Notes: a model not told the origin generated them from the sequence alone. Shown: positions 25,030 to 35,277, numbered from the stretch's first letter. The stretch: DNA of 64,000 nt from CAJXYS01 sp913063035 (GCF_050586465.1 NZ_JBOCEG010000002.1:248001-312000); one strand, 5' to 3'. Numbers and translations: made by a program.

Positions 25030-25356
25030 TCACATGGCGAAGCTGGTGCCGCAGCCGCAGGAGCTGGCCGCGTTCGGGTTGTCGATGGTGAAGCGCGCCC
25101 CGATCAGCTCGTCCGAGAAATCGATCACCGCGTTCTCGAGGAAGGGCAGCGAGACGCTGTCCACCACCACCTTCTGCCCATCCTGTTCCAGCACCAGATC
25201 GTCCTCGGACGGATCGTCCAGGTCGATCGCGTACTGAAAGCCCGAGCAGCCGCCGCCCTCGACCGCGACGCGCAGCGCGCGCGGCGTATCGGCGCCGGCA
25301 TTGATCTCGGCGAGCCGGGCAAAGGCCCGTTCGGTCACTTTCGGCGGAAGGTTCAT
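25030..25356 (-). CDS. A-type iron-sulfur cluster carrier (IscA/ErpA-like)
   Basis: A 108-residue A-type carrier that takes Fe-S clusters from the scaffold to apoproteins. The three conserved cysteines are present: one in EGGGCSGFQY (residue 37) and two in the terminal SSCGCGTSF. Length fits ErpA or IscA, which cannot be separated by eye. It is not beside an isc or suf operon. It is divergent from dgt with a 89-base spacer containing an AT-rich GAATATATG. Confidence 0.9.
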   Translation of the reverse strand: MNLPPKVTERAFARLAEINAGADTPRALRVAVEGGGCSGFQYAIDLDDPSEDDLVLEQDGQKVVVDSVSLPFLENAVIDFSDELIGARFTIDNPNAASSCGCGTSFAM

Positions 25357-25445
25357 TCGGGGTCCGGCCTGTTTTTCCGTTTCGCAACTGTGCTGTCCCG
25401 AATATATGCAGGGGAAGGTGCAGCGACAAGAACGGGCGGATCACG

Positions 25446-26588
25446 ATGTTTGCGGCCTTTGCCTGCGACCCCGCCGAGAGCCGGGGCCGGTGCCACGCCG
25501 AGGAAGAGAGCGCGTTTCGCACGCCCTTCCAGCGGGACCGGGACCGGATCATCCATTCCTCGGCCTTCCGCCGGCTCAAGCACAAGACGCAGGTCTTCGT
25601 CGAGCACGAGGGCGATTACTTCCGCACCCGGCTGACCCATTCCATCGAGGTCGCGCAGGTCGCGCGGACCATCGCGCGGGTTCTCGGGCTGAACCAGGAA
25701 CTGACAGAGGCGGTGGCGCTGGCCCATGACCTGGGCCACACCCCCTTCGGCCATACCGGCGAGGATGCGCTGGCCGAGGCCATGGCGCCCCATGGCGGCT
25801 TCGATCACAACGCCCAGGCGATCCGGATCGTCACCTCGCTCGAGCGGCACTACGCCGAGTTCGACGGGCTGAACCTGACCTGGGAGACGCTCGAGGGTAT
25901 CGCCAAGCATAACGGGCCGGTCACGGGCGCGCTGCCCTACGCGCTGGCCGAGTACGACGCGCGCCATGACCTCGAGCTGCACACCCACGCCGCCGCCGAA
26001 GCGCAGGTCGCCGCCATCGCCGACGACATCGCCTACAACAACCATGACCTGATGGACGGGCTGCAGGCCGGCCTGTTCACCGAGGACGAGATCTGCGGGC
26101 TGCCGATCGTGGGCGACTGTTTCGCCGAGGTCGACCGCCGCTATCCCGAAACCGACGCGATCCGCCGCCGCCACGAGGCACTGCGCCGGGTCTTCGGCGT
26201 CATGGTCGAGGACGTGATCGCGGAAAGCCAACGCCTGATCGCCGCCGCCGCGCCCGACAGCCCGGGCGCGGTGCGCGCCCTCGGCCATCCGGTGGTGCGC
26301 TTTTCCGGGCCGCTCTGGGAAGATCTGAACGCGATCCGTGCCTTCCTCTTCGAACGGATGTACCGTGCCCCCGCGGTGGTGCGCATGCGCCAGGAGGTCA
26401 CCTCCGTCGTGGCGGAGCTTTTCCCGCTCTATCTCGCGCGGACGGATCTCCTGCCCGAGATGTGGCAGGCAGACGTGGCGGGCGCGCCGGACAGGACCGC
26501 CGTGGCGCGGATCGTCTGCGACTACATCGCCGGGATGACGGACCGCTTCGCGCTGCAGGAACATGCCCGCCTGATCGCCCCGGTCTGA
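25446..26588 (+). CDS. dgt: Deoxyguanosinetriphosphate triphosphohydrolase-like protein
   Basis: A 380-residue HD-domain enzyme that splits dNTPs into nucleoside and triphosphate. The metal site is [10 protein letters not shown] and [16 protein letters not shown], followed by [10 protein letters not shown] third motif, DDIAYNNHD, supplies the last Asp. Length and motifs fit the type 2 dNTPase subfamily. argS follows after 70 bases on the same strand. Confidence 0.93.
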   Translation: MFAAFACDPAESRGRCHAEEESAFRTPFQRDRDRIIHSSAFRRLKHKTQVFVEHEGDYFRTRLTHSIEVAQVARTIARVLGLNQELTEAVALAHDLGHTPFGHTGEDALAEAMAPHGGFDHNAQAIRIVTSLERHYAEFDGLNLTWETLEGIAKHNGPVTGALPYALAEYDARHDLELHTHAAAEAQVAAIADDIAYNNHDLMDGLQAGLFTEDEICGLPIVGDCFAEVDRRYPETDAIRRRHEALRRVFGVMVEDVIAESQRLIAAAAPDSPGAVRALGHPVVRFSGPLWEDLNAIRAFLFERMYRAPAVVRMRQEVTSVVAELFPLYLARTDLLPEMWQADVAGAPDRTAVARIVCDYIAGMTDRFALQEHARLIAPV

Positions 26589-26658
26589 CGCGCGCCGGGG
26601 CCGGGGCAGGCCATTGACCCTGACCGGCCCCGTGGTAAACCCCGCGGCGAGACACAGG

Positions 26659-28413
26659 ATGGCAGACATGAACCTCTTTTCCGAACTCCATCACCTCGTG
26701 ATCGGCAGCCTGAACGACATGGTGGCCGAAGGCGCGCTGCCCGACGGCCTCGATTTCGCCAATGTCGCGGTGGAGCCGCCGCGCGACCCGGCACATGGCG
26801 ACATGGCCACGAATGCCGCGATGGTGCTGGCCAAGCCCGCGGGCCTGAAGCCGCGCGACATCGCCGCCGGCCTGGCCGACAAGCTGGCCGCCGACCCGCG
26901 CATCGCGGTGGCCGAGGTGGCCGGGCCCGGCTTCCTGAACCTGCGGCTCGAGCCCGCCGCCTGGCATCGGGTGGTCGCCGCCGCGCTGACCGCCGGGGCG
27001 GGCTTCGGCGCCTCGCGGATGGGGCAGGGCCGGAAGGTCAACGTGGAATACGTCTCGGCCAACCCGACCGGGCCGCTGCATGTCGGTCACACCCGCGGCG
27101 CCGTCTTCGGCGACGCGCTGGCGAGCCTGCTGGATTTCGCGGGTTACGCGGTGACGCGGGAATACTACATCAACGACGGCGGCGCGCAGGTCGACGTGCT
27201 CGCCCGGTCCGTTTACCTGCGCTATCTCGAGGCGCTGGGCCAGCAGGTCGCCTTCGAGGACGGCACCTATCCCGGCGACTACCTGATCCCGGTGGGCGAG
27301 GCGCTGGCCGAGGAGGTCGGCGCGCGCTGGGTCGACCAGCCGGAATCGGTCTGGCTGGCCGAGATCCGCGATTTCGCCACCCTGAAGATGATGGACATGA
27401 TCCGCGCCGATCTCGCCGTGCTCGGCGTCGAGATGGACGTCTTCTACAGCGAAAAGTCGCTCTACGGCACCGGCCGCATCGAGGAGGCGCTGTCCGAGCT
27501 CGAGGAGCAGGGACTGATCTATACCGGCGTGCTGGAGCCGCCCAAGGGCAAGACGCCCGAGGACTGGGAGCCGCGCGAGCAGACGCTGTTCCGCTCCACC
27601 GCGCATGGCGACGATGTGGACCGCCCGATCCGCAAGTCGGACGGGTCCTGGACCTATTTCGCCCCGGACATCGCCTATCACTACGACAAGATCGACCGCG
27701 GCTTCGACGAGCTGATCGACGTCTTCGGTGCAGATCACGGCGGTTACGTCAAGCGGATGAAGGCCGCGGTCTCGGCGCTGTCGAACGGGCGGGTGCCGCT
27801 CGACGTCAAGCTCTGCCAGCTGGTGAAGCTTTACAAGAACGGCGAACCCTTCAAGATGTCCAAGCGGGCCGGCACCTTCGTGACGCTCCGCGACGTGGTC
27901 GAGCAGGTCGGCCCGGACGTCACCCGCTTCGTGATGCTGACGCGCAAGAACGATGCGCCGCTGGACTTCGATTTCGACAAGGTGCTGGAGCAGTCGAAGG
28001 ACAACCCGGTCTTCTACGTGCAATACGCCCATGCGCGGGTCTGCTCGGTGCTGCGCAAGGCCGCGGCCGCGGGCATCGCCGTGGACGATGCCGGCCTGGC
28101 CGCGCTCGACCTCTCGGACCTCGCCCACGAGGCGGAGATCGCGCTCGCCAAGAAGATCGGCGAATGGCCGCGGCTGGTGGAAATCGCCGCGCGCCACCAT
28201 GAGCCGCACAGGGTGGCCTTCTACCTCTACGAGCTGGCCAGCGAGCTGCACGCGCTCTGGAACCGGGGCAATGACGACCCGTCGCTGCGCTTCCTGCAAG
28301 AGGACGCCCCCGAGACGAGCCGGACAAAAATCGCCCTGATTCGCGCCACCGCCGTTGTTATTTCGGCTGGTCTTGGTATTCTTGGGGTGACCCCGGTCGA
28401 GGAAATGCGCTGA
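26659..28413 (+). CDS. argS: Arginyl-tRNA synthetase
   Basis: A 584-residue class I synthetase that charges tRNA-Arg. The HIGH motif appears as [11 protein letters not shown] near residue 136 and the KMSKS equivalent as FKMSKRAG near 401. The N-terminal Add-1 tRNA-binding domain and the C-terminal DALR anticodon-binding domain ([14 protein letters not shown]) are both present. The ATG at 26659 gives the usual length; an ATG at 26614 would add 15 unrelated residues. A SPOR-domain gene follows after 79 bases. Confidence 0.97.
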   Translation: MADMNLFSELHHLVIGSLNDMVAEGALPDGLDFANVAVEPPRDPAHGDMATNAAMVLAKPAGLKPRDIAAGLADKLAADPRIAVAEVAGPGFLNLRLEPAAWHRVVAAALTAGAGFGASRMGQGRKVNVEYVSANPTGPLHVGHTRGAVFGDALASLLDFAGYAVTREYYINDGGAQVDVLARSVYLRYLEALGQQVAFEDGTYPGDYLIPVGEALAEEVGARWVDQPESVWLAEIRDFATLKMMDMIRADLAVLGVEMDVFYSEKSLYGTGRIEEALSELEEQGLIYTGVLEPPKGKTPEDWEPREQTLFRSTAHGDDVDRPIRKSDGSWTYFAPDIAYHYDKIDRGFDELIDVFGADHGGYVKRMKAAVSALSNGRVPLDVKLCQLVKLYKNGEPFKMSKRAGTFVTLRDVVEQVGPDVTRFVMLTRKNDAPLDFDFDKVLEQSKDNPVFYVQYAHARVCSVLRKAAAAGIAVDDAGLAALDLSDLAHEAEIALAKKIGEWPRLVEIAARHHEPHRVAFYLYELASELHALWNRGNDDPSLRFLQEDAPETSRTKIALIRATAVVISAGLGILGVTPVEEMR

Positions 28414-28492
28414 CAGGCACTGCGATCGGCGCGGCCGGGCTCGAGCAGGCAAAGCCACGCGAAAACAAGCGGGCGCTGAACGAGGCTGAGCG

Positions 28493-29446
28493 ATGGCTGA
28501 CATGGATTACGATGACGATGGGGCCGATGCGCCGACGACGGGCGCCCTGACGGCCGTTGTCAACTGGACGGGCGCGGCCCTGTCGGTCGGACTCGTGGTG
28601 GGGCTTTCGATCTGGGGCTACCAGCTGACCATGCGCGACGTGAGCGAGGTGCCGGTGATCCGGGCCCTCGAGGGTCCGATGCGCGAGGCGCCGGAAGATC
28701 CCGGCGGAATGGCGGCCGATCACCAGGGGCTGGCGGTGAACGCGGTGCAGGCCGATGGCGGCGTCGAGGAGCCCCCCAACCGGGTCGTGCTGGCCCCCGA
28801 TCCCATCGACCTGACCGAGGAAGACAAGCCGCGCGGGGCGCTCCGCCCGCCCAGCCGCGAGGACGCCATCGCCGAGGGCGTCAGCATCCCCGAGGCGATC
28901 CGCATCGCCGAGGCCGAACGCATGGGGCGCGAATTCCCCGATCCCGGGCCGCTGGGTGTGAGCCTCGCCGAGGAAAGCGTCACGCCGGTGCCGGACGCAG
29001 CGGCAAGCACGGAGACAAGCGCAGACGCGGCCGCGGCGGACAGCCCCGACATCCTGTCGACAAGCGTGCCGGGGCTGCGCCGGTCGCCCCGGCCCGCGCC
29101 GCGCCCGGAAATGGACATCGCCGCGCGCCAGAACCTGGGTGCGGCGGATCGCGTGGGCCCGGCAAGGATCGAACTGGATCCGGCGGCGCTTGCGGCGGGC
29201 ACGCGGCTTGCGCAGCTGGGCGCCTTCGACGACGCCGAGACCGCGCGCGCCGAATGGGACCGCCTGGTCGCGGCCCATGACGATTTGCTCGCTGACAAGC
29301 AGCGTGTCGTCCAGAAGGCCGAAAGCGGCGGACGGGTCTTTTACCGGCTGCGGGTCGTGGGGTTCGACGGTGTCGACGACTCGCGCCGCTTCTGCTCGGC
29401 GCTGCTGGCCCGCGACACGGCCTGCATACCGGTGACCGCACGCTGA
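28493..29446 (+). CDS. SPOR-domain membrane protein
   Basis: A 317-residue protein with an acidic N-terminal tail, one membrane segment (about residues 23-46) and a long periplasmic Pro/Ala/Glu-rich linker. The C-terminal SPOR domain (about 238-314) contains TRLAQLGAFDDAETARAEW. SPOR domains bind denuded septal peptidoglycan. Its stop overlaps the nagZ start as TGATG, linking it to peptidoglycan turnover. This order (argS-SPOR-nagZ-scpA-scpB) is familiar from related bacteria. Confidence 0.88.
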   Translation: MADMDYDDDGADAPTTGALTAVVNWTGAALSVGLVVGLSIWGYQLTMRDVSEVPVIRALEGPMREAPEDPGGMAADHQGLAVNAVQADGGVEEPPNRVVLAPDPIDLTEEDKPRGALRPPSREDAIAEGVSIPEAIRIAEAERMGREFPDPGPLGVSLAEESVTPVPDAAASTETSADAAAADSPDILSTSVPGLRRSPRPAPRPEMDIAARQNLGAADRVGPARIELDPAALAAGTRLAQLGAFDDAETARAEWDRLVAAHDDLLADKQRVVQKAESGGRVFYRLRVVGFDGVDDSRRFCSALLARDTACIPVTAR

Positions 29447-30456
29447 TGGGCGCCGGGGCCTCGATCCTCGGCCTGGCGGGCGAGGAGCTGACGGAGGCCG
29501 AACGCCGCTTCTTCGCCGAGGCGGCGCCATGGGGCTTCATCCTGTTCGATCGCAACCTGCGCGACGCCGCGCAGATCCGCCGGCTGACGGATGAACTCCG
29601 CGCGGCCGTCGGGCGCGACGCCCCGATCTTCATCGACCAGGAGGGCGGACGCGTCGCGCGGCTGGGTCCGCCCCTGGCCCGCGCCTGGCCGGCGCCGCTC
29701 GACCAGATGGCGATGGTCGCGCCCGCCCGTGCCGCGCGGGCCATGTGGCTGCGCTATCGCCTGATCGCGGCGGAACTCGCCGCGCTCGGCATCGACGCCA
29801 ACTGCGCGCCGATTGCCGATATCGCCACGCCGGAAACCCACCCGGTTCTGCGGAACCGCTGTTACGGGAGCGATCCGGACACCGTGGCGCGCGCCGGGCG
29901 GGCCGTGGCCGATGGCTGCCTGGCCGGCGGCGTTCTGCCGGTTCTCAAGCACATTCCCGGTCATGGCCGCGCCACCGCCGACAGCCACCTCGAACTGCCG
30001 CGGGTCAGCGCGGAGCATGCAATGCTCGCGGCGACGGATTTCGCCGCCTTCCGGGCGCTCGCCGACCTGCCTCTCGGCATGACGGCGCATATCGTCTATG
30101 AAGGGATCGACCCGGAGCGCCCCGCGACCGAAAGCGCCGCGGTGGTCGCGTTGATCCGGGACGAGATCGGCTTCGACGGTGTGCTGATGACCGACGACAT
30201 ATCCATGTCCGCCCTCAGCGGCGGGATCGGCGCCCGCGCGGCCCGTGCGATGGCTGCCGGCTGCGACATGATCCTGCACTGCAACGGCGACATGGCCGAG
30301 ATGGAGGCCGTCGCGGCGGCCGCCGGGCCGCTTTCGGAACCCGCGGCGCTGCGGGCCGCCCGGGCCGTGTCCGCGCGCCGCCCCCCCGAGCCGGCCGATC
30401 TCGACCTGCTCGACGCCGAATACCGGGGACTGCTGGCCGGGGCCGCCGATGGCTGA
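29446..30456 (+). CDS. nagZ: Beta-N-acetylhexosaminidase
   Basis: A 336-residue glycoside hydrolase family 3 enzyme that removes GlcNAc from anhydromuropeptides during peptidoglycan recycling. The family motif KHIPGHGRATADSHLELP supplies the catalytic His. The nucleophile is the Asp in LMTDDISMSAL, and the N-terminal DQEGGRVARL is also diagnostic. Full length for NagZ, cytoplasmic, no signal peptide. It overlaps scpA by 8 bases. Confidence 0.95.
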   Translation: MGAGASILGLAGEELTEAERRFFAEAAPWGFILFDRNLRDAAQIRRLTDELRAAVGRDAPIFIDQEGGRVARLGPPLARAWPAPLDQMAMVAPARAARAMWLRYRLIAAELAALGIDANCAPIADIATPETHPVLRNRCYGSDPDTVARAGRAVADGCLAGGVLPVLKHIPGHGRATADSHLELPRVSAEHAMLAATDFAAFRALADLPLGMTAHIVYEGIDPERPATESAAVVALIRDEIGFDGVLMTDDISMSALSGGIGARAARAMAAGCDMILHCNGDMAEMEAVAAAAGPLSEPAALRAARAVSARRPPEPADLDLLDAEYRGLLAGAADG

Positions 30457-31252
30457 GCCGCAGGACGACTGGGACGCCGAACCCGACAGCGTCGCCGCCC
30501 GCCGCGAGGCAGAGGCGCTGATCGTCGACGTGGAGGGCTACGAGGGGCCCCTGGACCTGCTGCTCACGCTCTCGCGCACCCAGAAGGTGGACCTGCGGAA
30601 GATCTCGGTCTTGCAGCTGGCCGAGCAATACCTGCGCTTCGTCGAGGAGGCCAAGCGCCTGCGGATCGAACTCGCGGCCGACTACCTCGTGATGGCGGCC
30701 TGGCTCGCCTTTCTGAAATCCCGGCTCCTGCTGCCCCCCGACCCGACCGAGGACGGCCCCAGCGGCGAGGAACTGGCCGCGCATCTCGCGTTCCAGCTCG
30801 AGCGGCTCCAGGCCATGCGCGAGGCGGCCGCGAAGCTGATGGCGCGCGACCAGCTGGGGCGCGACACCTTCGCGCGCGGCCTGCCGGAAGACGTCACGCG
30901 GATTCGCCGCGTGGAATACAGCGCCACGCTGCTCGACCTGATGCAGGGCTATGCGCGGGTCCGGACGCGTGACGATTTCCGCCCCTACGTCATGGACCGG
31001 GAGGCGGTCTTCACCATGGAAGAGGCGCTGAACCAGATGCGGAGCCTTATCGGCTTCGCCGGTGACTGGACCGACCTGGCCAGCTATCTCCCCGAGGGCT
31101 GGGCGATGGACCCGGCCAAGCGGCGCTCGGCCACGGCCTCGACGTTCGCGGCCTCTCTGGAACTCGCGAAGCGGGGCGAGGTAGAACTGGCCCAGGACGA
31201 GACCTTCGCCCCCATTCGCCTGAGACGGAGGACGGACGCCCATGGCGGCTGA
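30449..31252 (+). CDS. scpA: Segregation and condensation protein A
   Basis: A 267-residue kleisin that bridges the heads of SMC in the chromosome-condensing complex with ScpB. The conserved N-terminal domain reads YEGPLDLLLTLSRTQKVDL at about residues 24-42. AYLVMAAWLAFLKSRLLLP-like helices follow, and a winged-helix end is present. It overlaps nagZ by 8 bases and scpB by 11, so it is co-translated. Confidence 0.94.
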   Translation: MAEPQDDWDAEPDSVAARREAEALIVDVEGYEGPLDLLLTLSRTQKVDLRKISVLQLAEQYLRFVEEAKRLRIELAADYLVMAAWLAFLKSRLLLPPDPTEDGPSGEELAAHLAFQLERLQAMREAAAKLMARDQLGRDTFARGLPEDVTRIRRVEYSATLLDLMQGYARVRTRDDFRPYVMDREAVFTMEEALNQMRSLIGFAGDWTDLASYLPEGWAMDPAKRRSATASTFAASLELAKRGEVELAQDETFAPIRLRRRTDAHGG

Positions 31253-31919
31253 GAACGACACTGCGGCCGAGGAAGAGGAGAGCCTGTTTCAGGCCCCGCC
31301 CATGGCCGAGCAGGAGCGCATGGTCGAGGCGATCCTCTTCGCCACGGCCGAGCCGATCACCGCGCGCGAGATCGCGGACCGGCTGCCCCATGGCTGTGAC
31401 GCGGCCGAGGCGCTGGCCCATCTGAAGAAGCGCTACGAGGGGCGCGGGGTGCAGCTGCGCCGCGTTGGCGATGCCTGGGCGATGCGCACGGCGTCCGATC
31501 TCGGCTTCCTGATGCAGAAAGAGACGGTCGAGACCCGCAAGCTCAGCCGCGCGGCGATCGAGACGCTGGCGATCATCGCCTACCACCAGCCCGTCACCCG
31601 CGCCGAGATCGAGGAAATCCGGGGCGTTTCGGTCAGCCGGGGCACCATCGACCTCTTGATGGAGATGGAGTGGATCCGCTTCGGCCGCCGGCGCATGACG
31701 CCGGGCCGGCCCGTCACTTTCGTCGTCACGCAGGATTTCCTCGATCATTTCGGTCTCGAGTCGGCGCGCGACCTGCCCGGCCTGAAGGAACTGCGCTCGG
31801 CCGGGCTGCTGGAAAGCCGGCCGCCACCCGGCAACATGCCGGGGATGCCCGACGCGGGGGACGAGGACGTGGACGGCGACGACATCGCCCCCGAGGATCA
31901 GTCGGACATGTTCGACTAG
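31242..31919 (+). CDS. scpB: Segregation and condensation protein B
   Basis: A 225-residue double winged-helix partner of ScpA. Typical motifs are VEAILFATAEPIT near residue 21, LSRAAIETLAIIAYHQPVTRAEIE near 97-120 and the family segment GRPVTFVVTQDFLDHFGL. The last 25 residues are acidic. The operon ends here and converges on dcd 17 bases later. Confidence 0.95.
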   Translation: MAAENDTAAEEEESLFQAPPMAEQERMVEAILFATAEPITAREIADRLPHGCDAAEALAHLKKRYEGRGVQLRRVGDAWAMRTASDLGFLMQKETVETRKLSRAAIETLAIIAYHQPVTRAEIEEIRGVSVSRGTIDLLMEMEWIRFGRRRMTPGRPVTFVVTQDFLDHFGLESARDLPGLKELRSAGLLESRPPPGNMPGMPDAGDEDVDGDDIAPEDQSDMFD

Positions 31920-31936
31920 GGCCGGGGCACCGCGCC

Positions 31937-33022
31937 TCAGGCGGCGCGGAAGTGCTTGGAAAGCTTCAGCCCCTGGCCCTGGTAGTTGGACGCGATCTCG
32001 GCGCCGTAAAGCCGGGCGGGCACCGCGGCCATGCGTTCGTAGACGAGCCGTCCGACCGTCTGGCCGTGTTCCAGGACGAAGGGAGCCTCGTGGCAGCGCA
32101 CCTCGAGGACGCCGCGCGATCCGGCGCCGCCGGCGGCGTCATGGCCGAAGCCGGGATCGAAGAAGCCCGCGTAATGCACCCGGAACTCCCCCACCATGGC
32201 GAGGTAGGGCGCCATCTCCGCGGCGCAGTCGGGCGGGATGGTGACGGCCTCGCGGCTGACGAGGATGTAGAAGGCGCCGGGATCGAGGATGATGTGGCGC
32301 CGGTCCGTCCGGATCGGGTCCCAGAACTCGGCCGGGTCGTAGGCCCCGATCCGGTCAAGGTCGATCACGCCGGTATGGGGTCGCGCCTGCCAGCCGACGA
32401 GCCCGTCCGCGCCCGGCTCCAGGTCGACCGAGAAGCCAAGCCCCCCATCGATCCGCGCCTCGCCGGAGACCAGCCCCACATCGGCCTGCAGCCGCTTTAG
32501 CGCCGCGTCTTCCAGCACCGCCTGGCCACGGCGGAAGCGGATCTGGTTGAGCCGCATGCCGGGGCGCACCAGAACCGAGAAGCTGCGCGGGCAGATCTCG
32601 GCATAGAGGGGGCCGTCATAGCCGGCCGGTATCCGGTCGAATTCGGTTCCGTTATCGGTGATGAGGCGGGTCAGCAGGTCGAGCCGCCCGGTCGAGCTCT
32701 TGGCGTTGGCGACGGCCTGCACGCCCACGGGCAGGGTCAGCCGCTCCATCAGCTTGACGACGTAGACACAGCCCTTTTCCAGCACCGCGCCGTCGCCAAG
32801 GGCGATCTCGTGCATGCCGAACTCTTCCAGCCGCCCGGCGACGCTGCGGCTCTGCCCGGCGAGGAACGAGGCGCGCACGCGCCAGGCGGTCGCGCCGAGG
32901 CGAAGGTCGAGACTGGCAGGCTGGATCTGGGCGTCGGGAATGGCGGTGTCGGCGCCGATGGCGCCGCCGTCGATCAGGCCGCGGATTTCCTGGAAAGGCA
33001 GGACGCCGGTGCCGCCTGTCAT
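31937..33022 (-). CDS. dcd: dCTP deaminase, long tandem-domain form
   Basis: A 361-residue protein, about twice the length of E. coli Dcd. It converts dCTP to dUTP, supplying dTMP synthesis. The N-terminal half holds NAKSSTGRLD, equivalent to the catalytic RSSLARLG region, then AGYDGPLYAEI and VRPGMRLNQIRF. The C-terminal half repeats the same fold with GFFDPGFG, LEVRCHEAPFVLEHGQTVGR and LVYERM. This long form is known in alphaproteobacteria. Which half carries the active site is not certain from sequence alone. Confidence 0.88.
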   Translation of the reverse strand: MTGGTGVLPFQEIRGLIDGGAIGADTAIPDAQIQPASLDLRLGATAWRVRASFLAGQSRSVAGRLEEFGMHEIALGDGAVLEKGCVYVVKLMERLTLPVGVQAVANAKSSTGRLDLLTRLITDNGTEFDRIPAGYDGPLYAEICPRSFSVLVRPGMRLNQIRFRRGQAVLEDAALKRLQADVGLVSGEARIDGGLGFSVDLEPGADGLVGWQARPHTGVIDLDRIGAYDPAEFWDPIRTDRRHIILDPGAFYILVSREAVTIPPDCAAEMAPYLAMVGEFRVHYAGFFDPGFGHDAAGGAGSRGVLEVRCHEAPFVLEHGQTVGRLVYERMAAVPARLYGAEIASNYQGQGLKLSKHFRAA

Positions 33023-33052
33023 GATGCCGCCTCCGGCGTGATCTTCGGTAGA

Positions 33053-33130
33053 TGGTCGGGCCGGCGAGATTCGAACTCGCGACCTTTCGTCCCCCAGACG
33101 AACGCGCTAACCAGGCTGCGCCACGGCCCG
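33053..33130 (-). tRNA. tRNA-Pro (anticodon GGG)
   Basis: Read on the minus strand, a complete 78-base cloverleaf can be drawn. The 7-bp acceptor is CGGGCCG/CGGCCCG. The D arm is GCGC...GCGC, and the anticodon stem TTCGT/ACGAA encloses the loop CTGGGGG (anticodon GGG). The T arm is GCGAG-TTCGAAT-CTCGC. The discriminator is A and CCA is encoded. It lies between merR and dcd. A TTGCGC/TATGTA pair about 13-38 bases upstream may be its promoter. Confidence 0.95.
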
Positions 33131-33203
33131 ACGGGCGCCATACATATCTGATTTGCGCCGGTGCGCAAGCGCGAAGTCGCGGGCCGGCACGCCGTTTTCC
33201 CGA

Positions 33204-33893
33204 TCATCCGCGCGCCGCGTCCTCGGACATGCGGTCGCGCAGTGCCTTGAGGCGGCGGTAGAGGTCGGTCACCTGCGCGCGGCGCGACGGATCGAGCTCG
33301 GCGAGCGTCTCGGGCGTGCTGCGCACCCGCTTGAGAAAGGCGGGAATGGCCTGCGCCGGTTCGGCGCCGTCGTCCTCGGGATCGGCGGGGATCGCGGCCA
33401 TGGCCGGGGCGGTGGTCTCGGTCACGGGGGGCGGCGCCGCGGGCTCGGCCGGCCGGGCCGGGGCGGGCTGCGCGAAGGGCAGTTCGGGCGCTTCGTTTTC
33501 GGCCGCATGTCCGGCCGCTGCGGGCGACGGGGCAGGGGCGGTGGCCGGCGCCGCGGGCTGCGCCGGGGCGGCGGGCCGGGTATCCGTCGTCTCGGGCTGG
33601 TCCTGACCCTCGGCGCCGTTCACGGCCGGAGAGAGCGCCGCGACATGCTTGACGCCCTTTTCCCGCAGGATCTTCTGGACGCCGCGGATCGTGACGCCGT
33701 CTTCGTGCAGAAGTTTCTTGATCCCGCCCAGCAGGCGCATGTCGGACGGGCGGTAGTATCGCCGCCCGCCGGCGCGCTTGACCGGCTTGATCTGGCCGAA
33801 CCGGCTTTCCCAGAAGCGCAGCACATGGGCCGGCGTGTCGAGCCACTCGGCCACTTCGCTGATGGTGCGGAACGCTTCGGGAGATTTCTTCAT
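33204..33893 (-). CDS. MerR-family transcriptional regulator
   Basis: A 229-residue regulator with an N-terminal MerR winged helix. It contains [20 protein letters not shown] and the wing [14 protein letters not shown], followed by a short coiled coil (to about residue 85). The remaining 140 residues are Pro/Ala-rich and mostly disordered, with a helical end. No metal-binding cysteines of the MerR/CueR type are visible, so the signal is unknown. It follows ihfA by 17 bases, a common alphaproteobacterial arrangement. Confidence 0.9.
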   Translation of the reverse strand: MKKSPEAFRTISEVAEWLDTPAHVLRFWESRFGQIKPVKRAGGRRYYRPSDMRLLGGIKKLLHEDGVTIRGVQKILREKGVKHVAALSPAVNGAEGQDQPETTDTRPAAPAQPAAPATAPAPSPAAAGHAAENEAPELPFAQPAPARPAEPAAPPPVTETTAPAMAAIPADPEDDGAEPAQAIPAFLKRVRSTPETLAELDPSRRAQVTDLYRRLKALRDRMSEDAARG

Positions 33894-33910
33894 GGCTCGG
33901 CGCGCCCGGA

Positions 33911-34213
33911 TCAGCGCCTGTTGCCCGCCGCGACCCGGTCCTTCATCAGATGCGACGGTCTGAAGCTGAGGACCCGGCGGGGCAGGATGGGCACTTCCTC
34001 GCCCGTCTTCGGGTTCCGACCCATGCGGGCGGATTTCTCGCGCACGCTAAATGTCCCGAAAGACGAGATTTTTACCGTCTCGCCCCGGACCAGCGCGTCG
34101 GACATGTGTTGCAGAACGCTCTCGACCAGATCGGCCGATTCATTGCGCGACAGGCCGACCTCGCGGAACACCGCTTCGCTGAGGTCCATGCGGGTTATTG
34201 TTTTTCCGCTCAT
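33911..34213 (-). CDS. ihfA: Integration host factor subunit alpha
   Basis: A 100-residue DNA-bending protein that pairs with IhfB in replication, recombination and transcription. The DNABII signature is [20 protein letters not shown] (about residues 49-68) and the beta-arm tip is [12 protein letters not shown]. The ATG at 34213 is chosen over a GTG three bases upstream; a GGGGGGA site precedes it. Confidence 0.95.
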   Translation of the reverse strand: MSGKTITRMDLSEAVFREVGLSRNESADLVESVLQHMSDALVRGETVKISSFGTFSVREKSARMGRNPKTGEEVPILPRRVLSFRPSHLMKDRVAAGNRR

Positions 34214-34238
34214 CACGATCCCCCCTGAGAACGCGACG

Positions 34239-34268
34239 AGGATACGGAGAACGAAGTTTAGGAGTCAA
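34239..34268 (-). promoter_or_regulatory. Candidate ihfA promoter
   Basis: On the minus strand TTGACT (34268-34263) is followed after 18 bases by TATCCT (34244-34239). The -35 matches five of six consensus bases and the -10 four. It lies about 26 bases before the ihfA start. Confidence 0.35.
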
Positions 34269-34299
34269 CATCAACGACTTGAAACACGGCGCATATTCG

Positions 34300-35277
34300 C
34301 TACCACCGCAGGACGACCGCCCCCCAGGCCAGTCCGCCGCCGATCGCTTCGGTCACGATCAGGTCGCCGGGCTTGATCTTGCCTTCGGCCTTGGCGACCG
34401 ACAATGCGAGCGGAATCGAGGCCGCAGAGGTGTTGCCGTGATCCTGGACGGTGACCACCACGCGCTCCATCGGGACACCCATGCGGGCCGCCGTGGACTT
34501 GATGATCCGAAGGTTCGCCTGGTGGGGCACGATCCAGTCCACGTCGTCGCCCGAGAGCCCGGCCCGTTCGAGCGCGGTCTCGGCGGTATGGGCGAGTTTC
34601 TCGACGGCGTGGCGGAACACCTCGCGCCCTTCCATGCGAAGATACCCGGCCGTGCCGGTCGTCGAGACACCGCCGTCGACATAGAGGATATTGCGGTAGC
34701 GCCCGTCGGAATTGAGATCCACCGACAGGATGCCGCGATCGTCCGCGCCGCCGGGCTGCGCGTCGGCCTCGACCACCACGGCGCCGGCGCCGTCCCCGAA
34801 CAGCACGCAGGTCGCGCGATCTTCCATGTCGAGGATGCGCGAGAAGGTCTCGGCGCCGATCACGAGCACGCGCTGCGCGATGCCGGACAGGATCATCGCG
34901 TGGGCATTGGCCAGCGCGTAGACGAACCCCGCGCAGACCGCCTGCAGGTCATAGGCGAAGCCGCCCGTCATGTTGAGCGCCGCCTGCACCTTGGTGGCGG
35001 TGGAGGGAAAGGTCAGGTCCGGGGTCGAGGTGGCGACCACGATACCGTCGATGTCCGCGGCGGTCAGGCCGGCATCGGCCAGGGCGGCCTCGGCCGCCCT
35101 GAGCGCGAGGTCCGAGGTGTTCTCGTCCTCGGCGGCAAAGTGACGCCGTTCGATGCCGGTCCGGGCCCGGATCCATTCGTCGCTGGTGTCCAGCGTCTTC
35201 TCGAAGTCGCTGTTGGGAACCACCCGCGCCGGCAGATAGTGCCCGACCCCCCGAACGACGGCTCGTGTTTTGGTCAT
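34300..35277 (-). CDS. fabH: 3-oxoacyl-ACP synthase III
   Basis: A 325-residue KAS III that condenses acetyl-CoA with malonyl-ACP to start fatty-acid synthesis. The active-site Cys is in LQAVCAGF (about residue 115), the His in VPHQANLRI and the Asn in DHGNTSAAS. All three catalytic residues are present and the length is normal. It overlaps plsX by four bases (ATGA), so the two initiating lipid enzymes are co-translated. Confidence 0.96.
   Translation of the reverse strand: MTKTRAVVRGVGHYLPARVVPNSDFEKTLDTSDEWIRARTGIERRHFAAEDENTSDLALRAAEAALADAGLTAADIDGIVVATSTPDLTFPSTATKVQAALNMTGGFAYDLQAVCAGFVYALANAHAMILSGIAQRVLVIGAETFSRILDMEDRATCVLFGDGAGAVVVEADAQPGGADDRGILSVDLNSDGRYRNILYVDGGVSTTGTAGYLRMEGREVFRHAVEKLAHTAETALERAGLSGDDVDWIVPHQANLRIIKSTAARMGVPMERVVVTVQDHGNTSAASIPLALSVAKAEGKIKPGDLIVTEAIGGGLAWGAVVLRW

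Noticed and set aside
33153..33168. TTGCGC-CGGT-GCGCAA inverted repeat between merR and tRNA-Pro
   Set aside because: Considered as an NnrR-type site or merR terminator; spacing does not fit TTGCG-N4-CGCAA and there is no T run. It may only be part of the tRNA promoter.
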